Origin: Bacillota bacterium
Lineage (GTDB): Bacteria > Bacillota > Bacilli > Bu12
Direction of reading: 5' to 3'
Assembly: GCA_014896485.1 (NCBI GenBank)
Contig: JADBKH010000015.1
Coordinates: 1 to 51,308 of the forward strand
DNA length: 51,308 bases
Shown here: positions 1-8,502 of the stretch, in pieces
How the letters are laid out: each line of letters begins with the position of its first letter
How positions within the stretch are numbered: position 1 is the first letter of the stretch
Notes under the pieces: model-generated
Database searches by the model: none
What the model was told of the DNA's origin: nothing
What the model saw: the letters and a program-made list of their open reading frames with translations, nothing else
Program-made: the position numbers and the translations under genes

Positions 1-349
1 GCAGGTAGTACTGGCGGAGCTTTTTGGCAGAGAAGCCCTCGACCGGCTCCCCATCGCCCACTGCCCGGGCCAGGGCCTCGATGAGCAGCATGACCATGGT
101 CAGACGCTGCTGGCCGTCGATGACCAACAGTGTGGACGGAGCGGTGATGGAAGAAAGACCGTTTTCGACATAGACGATGGAACCCAAAAAGTGTGAGGTA
201 CAGGTATCCTCCTTGCCTGCACGCAGGATGTCGTCCCAAAGCTGGCGCGTTTCGAGCGCTTCCCAACTGTAGGTGCGCTGATAGATGGGAATGGAAAATT
301 GGGGTGACTTGCGCAACAGATCCAACAACCTGGCTTCGCTGGCTTTCAC
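1..349 (-). CDS. DUF262 domain protein (GmrSD-type), N-terminal part
   Basis: About 116 N-terminal residues are present; the gene runs off the left edge. The reading starts with GTG at 349, preceded by an AGGAGGA ribosome site 7 bases upstream. Visible motifs are FSIPIYQRTYSW near residue 20 and LLVIDGQQRLTMVMLL near residue 80, the two hallmarks of DUF262, the ParB-like nuclease/NTPase fold found in GmrS and many defence-associated proteins. Family members are often type IV restriction-like enzymes, but the C-terminal half that would decide this is outside the window. Family membership is confident; function is not. Confidence 0.85.
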   Translation of the reverse strand, partial: MKASEARLLDLLRKSPQFSIPIYQRTYSWEALETRQLWDDILRAGKEDTCTSHFLGSIVYVENGLSSITAPSTLLVIDGQQRLTMVMLLIEALARAVGDGEPVEGFSAKKLRQYYL

Positions 350-388
350 GGGCACTTCCTCCTGTGGGGAGCAAAAAGCTTCTTTGTT

Positions 389-416
389 ACAATATTGCAA
401 AATCGGCAAGATGCAA
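389..416 (-). promoter_or_regulatory. Candidate promoter for the DUF262 gene
   Basis: Reading leftward, TTGCAT (416-411) and TATTGT (394-389) are 16 bases apart, about 40 bases before the GTG start. It is a moderate match to a sigma-A promoter, found by eye only. Confidence 0.35.
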
Positions 417-420
417 GTGC

Positions 421-1005
421 TTAGGGAAGATCCTCACAGGCTTGACCATCATGATCGCTATCGAGTTGATAGGGATCGCCGGGCCCTGAAAGATCAAAAA
501 TCATCTGAGCCTCGCTTTGGGACGAAAAATCGGCACAGTCATAGTCTGACTGAAGGCTTGGCAGCGTCGATGAATAAGACGGCGAAGGAATACTGGGCCA
601 GGTCGGTGTTACAGACGGAGGAGGCGGAAGCGGGTCGTTGATCTGCGGGACGACAGAAGGCAGGGGTTCAGAGGGTTCTGCAAACCCGCCCATCTCGGGC
701 GTATGAAATTGGGGAAGGGGCGGATTGTTCCATGGCGGTGGCGACGGCTGGGAAAAAGTCGGTGGCTGCCAGGTGTTGATCGGAGGAAATTCGGGCTCAA
801 CGGTTTCCGTTTGCGGCAGTTGCCATACAAAAGAAGGAGAAGGCGGCTTGGCGCTTTGGAAGGTCTGCTGTGGAAATGTACCGCTTTCTTGTGCTGTGTT
901 CTCCAGCGGTGGCTCCCCTTGCTGGCCTTGAGAACAGCTGGCAACCATCAGCCCCGCTGTTGCGATGAACAACGCCGTAATCGCAATCGAAGGGAAAGCC
1001 TTCAT
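421..1005 (-). CDS. Proline-rich lipoprotein with C-terminal Excalibur domain
   Basis: 194 residues. The N-terminus (MKAF, then a hydrophobic stretch, then MVASC) reads as a lipoprotein signal with the lipidated Cys near residue 24. Residues about 30-150 are a low-complexity Pro/Ser/Thr/Gln stalk. The last 40 residues contain DYDCADF, a QMIFDL segment and DSDHDGQACE, which is the Excalibur calcium-binding signature (DxDxDGxxCE with paired Cys). The likely product is a surface-anchored protein whose stalk presents a small Ca-binding domain outside the membrane; the ligand is unknown. It lies alone between the DUF262 gene and the catabolic operon on the same strand. Confidence 0.8.
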   Translation of the reverse strand: MKAFPSIAITALFIATAGLMVASCSQGQQGEPPLENTAQESGTFPQQTFQSAKPPSPSFVWQLPQTETVEPEFPPINTWQPPTFSQPSPPPWNNPPLPQFHTPEMGGFAEPSEPLPSVVPQINDPLPPPPSVTPTWPSIPSPSYSSTLPSLQSDYDCADFSSQSEAQMIFDLSGPGDPYQLDSDHDGQACEDLP

Positions 1006-1139
1006 CTCATCTCTGACCCCTTTTCCGTTTCATAGCTACCAGTTGCACTGATGGAGGTCTTTGTGTCTGTAGCCCTCCAACAGTCAAACGCAGCTTACCA
1101 GAAAACTGTGACAGCGTATTGTCACTGTTTCGAAAGAGA

Positions 1140-1161
1140 ACCCCCGCAAAGATTTGCGGGG
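1140..1161 (-). terminator. Hairpin after the aldehyde dehydrogenase operon
   Basis: A perfect 9-bp stem (1142-1150 with 1153-1161) is followed, reading leftward, by a T-rich but interrupted tract (GTTCTCTTTC). It sits 70 bases downstream of the aldehyde dehydrogenase stop. The weak T tract lowers confidence. Confidence 0.45.
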
Positions 1162-1232
1162 TTGGATGCGATAAGGATCTGCTGGGCCAGCCGATGTGCC
1201 CACGTTCAACGGTGCATTTCGGTTTTTGAAAA

Positions 1233-2663
1233 TCAGTGGAGGTTGAGCACCACGGTGCGCAAATCGGTCATCTCCTCGATGGCGTAGCGCGGTCCTTCCC
1301 GGCCGATGCCACTCTGCTTGACGCCGCCGTAAGGCATGAGATCTGCACGATAGGCAGACGTATCGTTGATGATCACCCCGCCATAGGCCAGCTCCTTGGC
1401 CGCATGCATGGCCAGGTCGAGATCGTGGGTAAAGACACCTGCTTGGAGCCCGTAGACCGTATCATTGGCCGCTTTTACCGCTTCCTTAAAGTCGGCGTAT
1501 GGCGTAACGGTCACCAGAGGGGCAAATACCTCCCTGCAGACCAGCTTCATCTCGGGCTGTACATCAGCCACGATGGTCGGCTCAAAAAGCGCTCCTGTAT
1601 GATGGCCGCCACAGACGATCCGCGCCCCTGCCGAAACGGCTTCGTCGAGCCACGCTGCAACACGTTCCGCCTCCTGTGGATCGATCATGGGGCCCACATC
1701 GGTTGCAGGATCTTGCGGATCGCCGACAACCAGGCGCTGGGTCACCGCCACAAGCTCGGCCAGAAAGGCTTCGTAAACGGGCTGATGCACATAGATGCGT
1801 TGGACAGAGATGCACTTCTGGCCTGCGCTTAAAAAGCCTTGACGCGCGCACAGCACGGCTGCTTGCGTCAAATCTGCGTCTGAATGGACGATATTCGGTG
1901 AGTTGTTCCCAAGCTCCAGCGCCACCCGCCGCAGGCCACTGGCTTCTTTGATGTGCTGTCCAACCACTGCGCTGCCTGTAAAGGTGTAAAAAGCCGGGCG
2001 AGGATCTTCCAGCAGGTAATCGCCCGTCGAACCGCCTGGACCTGTGATGAGGTTGATACGTCCTGCCGGCACGCCTGCTTCGGCGAGGACCTCCACAAGG
2101 CGGATTGTCGTTAGGGGGGTGTAGGAAGCCGGCTTGAGAACGACGGTATTTCCTGCCGCCAAGGCCGGGGCAACCTTGTGGGCCACCAGGTTGAGCGGAA
2201 AGTTAAAGGGACTGATGGCCACCACCACCCCAATGGGCACGCGCATCGTAAACGCCAGACGGTGCTCGGAACCGGGCTGGGCAGCGATGGGTAGCGTTTC
2301 GCCGCCAATTCGCTTACCCTCTTCTGCAGAGAGAATGAAAGTTTGTACGGCACGATCGACCTCACCCAAAGCCTCTTTCAGGGGCTTGCCACCTTCTTGG
2401 GCCATCAGATGGGCAAAGTCTTGCCGGCGTTCCTGCAGCAACGCCGCACTCCGAAGCAGCCATTGGGCCCGTTCTTGGGGAGACGGGGACTGGCTCTGAA
2501 ACGCCTGGTCCGCTGCCTCGATGGCTGCTTGAACTTCCTCGCGGGTCGCAGATCCAACGTAGGCAAGGGTCGTGCCACGATATTTATCTGAGACAGGCAT
2601 GGTCTTGGTCGGCGTGACCCACTGCCCGCCGATGTAGAAACCGTACGTCGGCTGTTCTGCCAT
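1233..2663 (-). CDS. Aldehyde dehydrogenase family protein
   Basis: 476 residues, NAD(P)-dependent aldehyde oxidation to the acid. The ATG at 2663 is preferred: a GGAGGAG site lies just upstream, whereas the in-frame GTG at 2675 has its site too close. Motifs: SPFNFP with the oxyanion Asn near 154, FTGSAVVG for the cofactor, general-base Glu near 250 in ELGNNSPN (an uncommon variant of ELGGKSP), and nucleophile Cys near 284 in GQKCISVQR. It is the last gene of a four-gene operon with an OCD-family reductase, a DapA-family lyase and a permease. The true substrate is unknown; a semialdehyde released by the lyase is a reasonable inference, not a demonstrated one. Confidence 0.9.
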   Translation of the reverse strand: MAEQPTYGFYIGGQWVTPTKTMPVSDKYRGTTLAYVGSATREEVQAAIEAADQAFQSQSPSPQERAQWLLRSAALLQERRQDFAHLMAQEGGKPLKEALGEVDRAVQTFILSAEEGKRIGGETLPIAAQPGSEHRLAFTMRVPIGVVVAISPFNFPLNLVAHKVAPALAAGNTVVLKPASYTPLTTIRLVEVLAEAGVPAGRINLITGPGGSTGDYLLEDPRPAFYTFTGSAVVGQHIKEASGLRRVALELGNNSPNIVHSDADLTQAAVLCARQGFLSAGQKCISVQRIYVHQPVYEAFLAELVAVTQRLVVGDPQDPATDVGPMIDPQEAERVAAWLDEAVSAGARIVCGGHHTGALFEPTIVADVQPEMKLVCREVFAPLVTVTPYADFKEAVKAANDTVYGLQAGVFTHDLDLAMHAAKELAYGGVIINDTSAYRADLMPYGGVKQSGIGREGPRYAIEEMTDLRTVVLNLH

Positions 2664-2718
2664 TTGCTCCTCCACCTCCCATTGGTTCTTCCCTTCAATA
2701 CTACCGCATCGTTTTCAC

Positions 2719-3714
2719 TCATCCGAACGCTTTTGGAAGGAGAAAATCACCGACCTCAGTTCCGATGCCGCGCGCTCGTGCGGTTTGATAGATAGCATAA
2801 CCGGCGATCACATCTTGCAGTGCTTCACCGACTGACTTATAGAGGGTCATTTGGTCGTCCCTCGCGCGCCCTTCTGCTTGACCTGTAAGCAGTTCGCACA
2901 ACCGCACAACACGCGAACGGTCGTAGGTGTTGGCGGCCAGGGCAGCTGCGACATCACCGGATTCCCGCTCGATCTGTTCGGCTGGTGCGTCAGTGACAAG
3001 GAGATCGACGCGACGAAAAGTCTCTTCGTCGATCTCCCGCAAGCCCAGCATCGTCGATCCGATGGCATTCACATGTTGCCCCGGTTCTATCCACGAGCCG
3101 CGATACGCAATGTGCGCCTCGTGTCCGGTCGTGTTCGTCGCCACCACCACGATATCGGTTCCACCTACTGCCTCCTCAGGGCTGTCCACCGCCTCTATTT
3201 CCACCTGTAAGCGCTCGGCCATTTCCGCTGCAAAGCGTTGTCGTTTTTGGGCGTTGGGGCTGAATACGCGAACACGATCGACGGGGCGCACAACGCAAAC
3301 AGCCTCGAGATTGGTCCGTGCCTCCAATCCGGATCCGATGACGCCTACCCGATGCGCCTTTTGCCGAGCCAGGAGTCGCGTCGCCACCCCTGTCGCCGCC
3401 CCGGTTCGCAGCGCAGTCAAAAAATGGGCGTCCATCAGCGCAAGTAAGCTTCCTTCATGGGCATCGTAAACTGCGACCAGATATCGCCAAGATCCGCGGG
3501 GGGAACCGTGAAAAACCTTAAACCCCATTACACCACTTTCGGAAAGGACAACTGGCATAACACGAAAAACGCCTTCACCATTGGGAAGATTCATCCGCTC
3601 CGGCTGGACGACTTGTCCCCTACCTTCCTCTTTGGTTGCACGCTCAATGGCATCGACAAGGGTGGCCATGTCCACCGCAGCACGGACATCCGCATCAGAG
3701 AGAATGAGGGTCAT
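2719..3714 (-). CDS. Ornithine cyclodeaminase / mu-crystallin family protein
   Basis: 331 residues. The fold is shown by the substrate-binding Lys near 66 (VMGFKVF), RTGAATG near 103-109, the Rossmann loop GVIGSGLEA near 124-132 and the late QMTLYKSVG motif. Family members include ornithine cyclodeaminase, alanine dehydrogenase-like enzymes and reductases of cyclic imines such as 1-pyrroline-2-carboxylate. Its ATG overlaps the stop of the upstream lyase gene (ATGA at 3714-3711), so the two are probably translationally coupled and act in one pathway. Exact substrate not assignable from sequence. Confidence 0.88.
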   Translation of the reverse strand: MTLILSDADVRAAVDMATLVDAIERATKEEGRGQVVQPERMNLPNGEGVFRVMPVVLSESGVMGFKVFHGSPRGSWRYLVAVYDAHEGSLLALMDAHFLTALRTGAATGVATRLLARQKAHRVGVIGSGLEARTNLEAVCVVRPVDRVRVFSPNAQKRQRFAAEMAERLQVEIEAVDSPEEAVGGTDIVVVATNTTGHEAHIAYRGSWIEPGQHVNAIGSTMLGLREIDEETFRRVDLLVTDAPAEQIERESGDVAAALAANTYDRSRVVRLCELLTGQAEGRARDDQMTLYKSVGEALQDVIAGYAIYQTARARGIGTEVGDFLLPKAFG

Positions 3715-4724
3715 GCCGGGTTTCTCCCTTCAAAGAAGAGATCATCCCCATCGTTGGTGGGCTGCAAGCCTGCTGCAACCAACCCTTGCCGCAGGGCGCG
3801 CATCTGATTGCCATTGAGGCGCATGGTCGGTGCGCGCAAGGGGCCGCCGTTAAATCCATTGAGCCAACCTTGATATTTCCACAGCATCCTGTGAATGAAG
3901 TTAGCGCCAGGGATTACATTCTGCTGCTGGTTGACAAGACGCGCCGGATGAATCTGCCAGTAGAGTTTCATGGCTTCCTCAAAACGGCCTTCCTGAATGA
4001 GCGTAAAGATACGGGGGATCATGGGGCCGTAGTACTCGTAATTACTGGTGCCCATAAACGGCATGGAAACCAGGGAAGCGAGCATGAGGGCTTGATCTTC
4101 CATGGGAAAAGTGACGATAACCTCGTTTGAAAATCTCTTGTAATTCTCCACAAACCCAGCGATGGTGGGCATTCCGCCTTCGGACTTGATTGCAACGATG
4201 TTGGGGATTTCCCGTACCATGCGAGCAATGGTTTCCGGAGCGATGCCTGCCGGGTGCAATCGCTCAAAACCCCAAAGAGGGACAGGAAAGAGGATGACAC
4301 CCAAGTTCGTCGCATCACAGTAGGCCTTTGTATATTCGAAAATCTCTTCCTGACTTTGCGGATAGAACGTCGGCGGGTAGGAAAGGAGAATGAGATCCAC
4401 CCCTGTCGCTTCTGCTACCTGCGCAGCACGGATGCTTTCTTCAAGGGTGTTCCAACTGGCATGGTGGATGAGATGAAGCCGTCCTCTCGCTTCATCGACA
4501 GCCCACTCACTAAAACGCCGATACTCATCGAAGGTGGTTGCCGTTTCGGAGACGAGGAGTGTCCCCCAAAACCCATACTCTATCTCTTTTCGCACGTCAT
4601 GGCGTGTAGCGGCCTCATTGACATCACGGAGATCCTGCGTGAAGGTAGGAATAATGACGTTGGCTACACCACGCATCTTTTCACGTGCCCATTCTCTTGC
4701 TTCTGTCTTGCGGTATTCTGCCAC
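3711..4724 (-). CDS. Dihydrodipicolinate synthase/N-acetylneuraminate lyase superfamily protein
   Basis: 337 residues, somewhat longer than DapA (about 290). Start GTG at 4724 follows an AAGGGGG site at good spacing. The TIM-barrel class I aldolase signature is visible: the Schiff-base Lys near 180 in IVAIKSEGG, and YPPTFYPQ near 116-123. The usual GxxGE phosphate/keto-acid loop is altered to WGTLLVSETATT, so it is unlikely to be a true DapA. Relatives are hydratase-aldolases, 2-keto-3-deoxy acid dehydratases and hydroxypyrroline-carboxylate deaminases. Placement between a permease and two oxidoreductases argues for catabolism. Confidence 0.85.
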   Translation of the reverse strand: MAEYRKTEAREWAREKMRGVANVIIPTFTQDLRDVNEAATRHDVRKEIEYGFWGTLLVSETATTFDEYRRFSEWAVDEARGRLHLIHHASWNTLEESIRAAQVAEATGVDLILLSYPPTFYPQSQEEIFEYTKAYCDATNLGVILFPVPLWGFERLHPAGIAPETIARMVREIPNIVAIKSEGGMPTIAGFVENYKRFSNEVIVTFPMEDQALMLASLVSMPFMGTSNYEYYGPMIPRIFTLIQEGRFEEAMKLYWQIHPARLVNQQQNVIPGANFIHRMLWKYQGWLNGFNGGPLRAPTMRLNGNQMRALRQGLVAAGLQPTNDGDDLFFEGRNPA

Positions 4725-4802
4725 CAGAAATTCCCCCTTTTAGAAGGTAAACGCGAAGGCTTCGCTTCCCCTGTGCTCACGCACCCAGGAGACGTCTTCG
4801 AT

Positions 4803-6092
4803 TTACCAAATTGCCAAGACGACAAAGAGCAACCAAGGAACCAGGGTGCCGACAAAGACCATGGCCACGCCCCAAAGCAGCAGTTGCCGGAAAAACCGGG
4901 TGCGTTCGACGCCTTGCACCGCACCGATAAGAACAGCTCCCTGCAAAGACATGGGGCTACTATCGACAACAGCCGAAGAGATTGCCAATGTGGATACACT
5001 GCCCGCGAGACTGATCCCCGTACTCCCGGCAAGAACCTGCGCCAAGAGGGGAATCGTAGCGCCCAAAACCGCTCCTGTCGCAGAGAAAAGCGAAGTGATT
5101 GCACCAATCGCCGCCACAAACATGACGCTGACCAGCGGTGAACCAACCGAGGTAAGGCCATGGCTGATCAGATCCATCCCTCCCACCTTGGTCATGACGC
5201 TGATGTAGGTAAGGATACCGCCGATCATCAGAATGGTAGGCCAGGCAATCTGGTTGATCGCCCGTTGCTCTTGTTTGGGAGAGAGAAGTGCGAGGACAAC
5301 GCCGATCGTAAAGGCTGTAAAACCTACGTCCAGCTTGAAACCCACTGAAAATACCAGCAACAGAACGATGCCTACAAATGTCGCAATATGATGAAAGTTG
5401 AGGTGCATCGCGCTGTTTTCAGCATTTTCGGAGGATGCGCCTCCCTCAATACCCACGCCTGTATTTTCAAAGACTTCGTGCCTACGGCGAATCAAAGGAA
5501 TGCCGCCTAAAAGGAGATAAGCGCCAACAGCAATTAAAATGTTCAAAATCAACGCGTTGATGAACAAGGGATTCGACACATCCGGTAATCCCTGTGCAGC
5601 AACCGTTCCGTTTACGATGGCCCCGATCGGACTGATGGGTGCCATTGAACCGGCATGACTGCCGTGTACCAGCATGACCCCCATCAGCAGTGGGTTGATG
5701 CGCGCGGCATAGGCGACAGCCATCGCCATCGGTGCAAGGATCGCCGTACTGGCCGCTGGCCCAGCCCCGATTCCACTGATAACAATCGCGAGAACGTGAA
5801 AGACCCATGGAATGATCGCCACATTCCCCCGGACCAACCGAATGGCCCCATTGGTTAGAATCCTCATGCTGCCATTTTGCTGCGCAATGGCGAACATGTA
5901 GGTAATCCCAGCGAGTAAGACGAACAGATTGGTTGGAAATGCAGTAAACAGGTCATTGAGCTTCAGGCCGGCAATGAGAACGCCCACGACAAAAGAAGCC
6001 ACCAGAGCGATCGACCCAATGTTGATCGGCAAAACCGTGGCAACTACGAACAGAATCACCAAGACAACGAGCGATAAAATCGCAATGGCCAC
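4803..6092 (-). CDS. SLC13/MatC-type dicarboxylate permease
   Basis: About 429 residues with ten or more hydrophobic segments. Start GTG at 6092 is chosen because an AAAGGGGG site sits 7 bases upstream; the longer TTG reading from 6122 begins with a polar non-family stretch. The N-terminal half, with conserved small-residue helices (GAGPAASTAILAPMAMAVAY, then GVMLVHGSHAGSMAPISPIG), resembles the MatC N-terminal domain of malonate/dicarboxylate carriers. First gene of the leftward operon, divergent from the regulator. It probably imports the carboxylate substrate that the downstream enzymes degrade. Confidence 0.8.
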   Translation of the reverse strand: MAIAILSLVVLVILFVVATVLPINIGSIALVASFVVGVLIAGLKLNDLFTAFPTNLFVLLAGITYMFAIAQQNGSMRILTNGAIRLVRGNVAIIPWVFHVLAIVISGIGAGPAASTAILAPMAMAVAYAARINPLLMGVMLVHGSHAGSMAPISPIGAIVNGTVAAQGLPDVSNPLFINALILNILIAVGAYLLLGGIPLIRRRHEVFENTGVGIEGGASSENAENSAMHLNFHHIATFVGIVLLLVFSVGFKLDVGFTAFTIGVVLALLSPKQEQRAINQIAWPTILMIGGILTYISVMTKVGGMDLISHGLTSVGSPLVSVMFVAAIGAITSLFSATGAVLGATIPLLAQVLAGSTGISLAGSVSTLAISSAVVDSSPMSLQGAVLIGAVQGVERTRFFRQLLLWGVAMVFVGTLVPWLLFVVLAIW

Positions 6093-6221
6093 GAGGTAAC
6101 CCCCTTTCCATCCCTCCCTCAAGGACGCTAGATGGGGGCTCTATCGGCTGCGCACCCACGCTTGAGAGAAAGAATTCACACTTTTTGTTTTGATTTTTCA
6201 CCTTGTTTTTCTTGCTTGTCA

Positions 6222-6249
6222 TTGTTGCATGTGAGGTTTATCCTATTCA
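6222..6249 (+). promoter_or_regulatory. Candidate promoter of the regulator gene
   Basis: TTGTTG (6222-6227) and TATTCA (6244-6249) are spaced 16 bases apart in the AT-rich interval between the two divergent units. Found by eye; moderate match only. Confidence 0.35.
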
Positions 6250-6250
6250 A

Positions 6251-6264
6251 TGTGTAATCACACA
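6251..6264. promoter_or_regulatory. Inverted repeat, possible operator
   Basis: TGTGT-AATC-ACACA is a 5-bp inverted repeat just downstream of the candidate -10 and upstream of the regulator start, in the shared divergent region. It is a plausible binding site for the adjacent regulator; no experimental or comparative support is available here. Confidence 0.35.
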
Positions 6265-6283
6265 AAGAAATTGGTGGTATGTT

Positions 6284-7654
6284 ATGCAATTCAATAGTAT
6301 CTCTCCAAGAGAATGGCGCTCGTCCATCCGGGATACACCCCTGACACTCTTTCTGCAGGAGATCGCCAATTATGTCTGCACCATTGGTGGTTACGATTTC
6401 TCCTCTGTCCTGCTGCGTGATGAACATCTCAATTGCTTACGTATCCTTGGCGTAGCAAATCTTTCGATGGAATATGTCCAGCGGATCAATGAGGAGGATG
6501 CATTACAGCTTGAACAACCGGAGATAGGTTACGCACCGTCTACGATTGCTTATCTAGAGAAGCGTCCTGTCGCTATCCATGACGTCTTTGCGGACGATGA
6601 TTTCAGACCATGGGTAGCTGATGCGCAACGTGAAGGTTACCGTGCGCTTTTGTGCGTGCCCTTACTCATGGGCAGCGACGCCGTCGGCGTGCTTGACGTC
6701 TATCAACGGTCCGTCCATACCTTCACAGAGGAGGAGATTTCTTTCTTTACAGCCGTGGCTGGTCTGGCAGCTATGGCGGTTGAAGCGAAACAGACCACCG
6801 ATCGTCTTCAAGCATCCCTCGCCGCACTCCGCGATGCCAGAGAGCTGCATCGTCGGATGCTGAATGCGTCCGGACTGGATCAAGTTGGTCAAACGTTGAG
6901 CGACTTCCTGAATTGCTGTGTGGCGATTACAGATCCAAACGGCACGTGTCTGTGGTCCAATGCGAAATATGGCAAGATCACAGATCTCGGACAAGCGCTG
7001 GGCGCGGACTGGTTGCAGCATATGCGACAAGCCACCACAGGGGACGTGATCCTTTTTTCACCCTCCACACACCCAGAGCAAAAAAAGGAGGGGAAGGTCG
7101 CTGCAGAATGTCAAACCCACGCTCCCTCTTCAATGGTGCCACGGATACCGACACAGGCGGGAATTGCAATGTACGGTTCAGGTACTCCACAGGGCTACAT
7201 CATCGTCGATTTAGAGGAAAACATTGCCGAAGAGGCTTTACGCCTCGATCTGGAAGAAGCATCCCTGGTTGCTGCGCACATTCTCCTCGAAGAACGACGA
7301 CGTCTCGATGTCTTGCACCAGTCACAGGAAGAGCTTGCGTCTGATATTCTTCACGGACGTTTCCGCAATCGAGAGTCGATTTTGGCACGGGCCGCCAATC
7401 TGGGGTTTGACGTCCACAGTCCGCATGCAGTCGTCGTTCTGCCTCAACAAAAAGAGATCGAAAGGGCCTTACAGCGCCTAAACCTTCAACCGCATCCCAG
7501 CCCGCTGATTAGCCATGAAGGACGTGAAAGCCTGGTACTCCTCGTGCTGGTGTTGGCCCGCGTGCCCTATCCGCGCACTGATCAAACGGCTCCCCCTTCA
7601 GCCGTAGTGCACGTTTGGGAGTGGGGAGCCGGTTTGCCCGGGGCAGGTACGTAG
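6284..7654 (+). CDS. GAF-domain PucR/CdaR-like regulator, C-terminus replaced
   Basis: Start ATG 6284 (MQFNSIS); upstream in-frame residues look non-coding. Residues about 10-160 form a GAF domain, followed by a coiled linker and a PucR-type middle region (EELASDILHGRF, ILARAANLGFD). The family normally ends in an HTH_30 DNA-binding domain. Here genuine sequence stops at 7541 (HEGRESLVLL). The remaining codons (LVLARVPYP onward to the stop at 7654) come from an inverted copy of the region upstream of purA, including the C-terminus of the 10076-10660 gene. The DNA-binding domain is therefore missing in this sequence, probably through misassembly. Divergent position suggests it controls the permease operon. 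Confidence 0.8.
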   Translation: MQFNSISPREWRSSIRDTPLTLFLQEIANYVCTIGGYDFSSVLLRDEHLNCLRILGVANLSMEYVQRINEEDALQLEQPEIGYAPSTIAYLEKRPVAIHDVFADDDFRPWVADAQREGYRALLCVPLLMGSDAVGVLDVYQRSVHTFTEEEISFFTAVAGLAAMAVEAKQTTDRLQASLAALRDARELHRRMLNASGLDQVGQTLSDFLNCCVAITDPNGTCLWSNAKYGKITDLGQALGADWLQHMRQATTGDVILFSPSTHPEQKKEGKVAAECQTHAPSSMVPRIPTQAGIAMYGSGTPQGYIIVDLEENIAEEALRLDLEEASLVAAHILLEERRRLDVLHQSQEELASDILHGRFRNRESILARAANLGFDVHSPHAVVVLPQQKEIERALQRLNLQPHPSPLISHEGRESLVLLVLVLARVPYPRTDQTAPPSAVVHVWEWGAGLPGAGT

Positions 7655-8238
7655 AGATGAATGCGTAGTCGCGCAGACTCAGAAAGGGGCCCAGACTGCC
7701 GGGCATTGTGGTCATAGGCACGCAGTGGGGCGATGAGGGTGAGAAAAGTCACCGATTATCTGGCCGAGCGTTCGGATGGTGGTGCGCTACCAAGGTGGAA
7801 GCAACGCCGGCCATACCGTCTGGATCGCCGAACGCTTTGCCCATGCACCTCGTGCCCACAGGCATCTTTTATCGCGAGACGCGTTGTGTGATGGGCAATG
7901 GAATGGTGATCGACCAATCGCCTTTGCCGAAAGCTGGATACTTGCACGCACGCGGTGTTTCGACGAAACCTCTATCTCTCCGATCGGGCGCACCGCACGG
8001 TCTTCCCCTACCACCAGGCGCTCGACGAAGTGAGCCGAAGAGCAGGGCTTGGGGCCAAACAAGATCAGTACAACCCTGCGCGGTATTGGTCCCGCCTATA
8101 TGGACAAGGCTGCCCAGTGCATTCCGCGTCGCCGACTTGTTTGAGCCAAGGCGGTTTTGCCAATCTACTGCACCGCAACGTAGAAGAGAAAAATCGTCTA
8201 TTGCGGGAGCTTTACCATCGTGAAGGCTTCGACGAGGC

Positions 8239-8310
8239 GGTGGGAACGGGATTCGAACCCGTGAATCGCGGTTTTGCAGACCGCTGCGTTAGCCACTTCG
8301 CCATCCCACC
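8239..8310 (-). tRNA. tRNA-Cys (GCA)
   Basis: Reading leftward from 8310: acceptor GGTGGGA pairs with TCCCACC; the anticodon loop CTGCAAA gives GCA; the T arm is ACGGG-TTCGAAT-CCCGT. All arms close. No CCA is encoded. It is flanked on one side directly by inverted purA sequence and on the other, after 4 bases, by tRNA-Asp, so its true genomic surroundings are uncertain. Confidence 0.9.
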
Positions 8311-8314
8311 GCGA

Positions 8315-8391
8315 TGGCGGAGCCAACGGGATTCGAACCCGTGTTCTCCTGCGTGACAGGCAGGCGTGTTGGGCCTCTACACCATGGCTCC
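8315..8391 (-). tRNA. tRNA-Asp (GTC)
   Basis: From 8391 leftward: acceptor GGAGCCA pairs with TGGCTCC; the anticodon loop CTGTCAC gives GTC; the T arm is ACGGG-TTCGAAT-CCCGT, and 3' GCCA is encoded. The mosaic purA sequence begins exactly at its 5' boundary (8392), so no promoter of its own is visible. tRNA-Glu, tRNA-Asp and tRNA-Cys together resemble the tRNA cluster that follows purA in Bacillus. Confidence 0.92.
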
Positions 8392-8502
8392 GTAACGCAT
8401 CCAATCCCGTGGCTGGCGGCGTCTGTATTGGAGCGGGTGTGGGACCGGCCGGATCGGACGGTGATCGGCGTGGTCAGGCCGTATACCACCCGGGTTGGCG
8501 AT

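Noticed and set aside
4254-5141. 295-codon rightward open frame
   Set aside because: Antisense to the DapA-family and permease genes; no recognisable domain.
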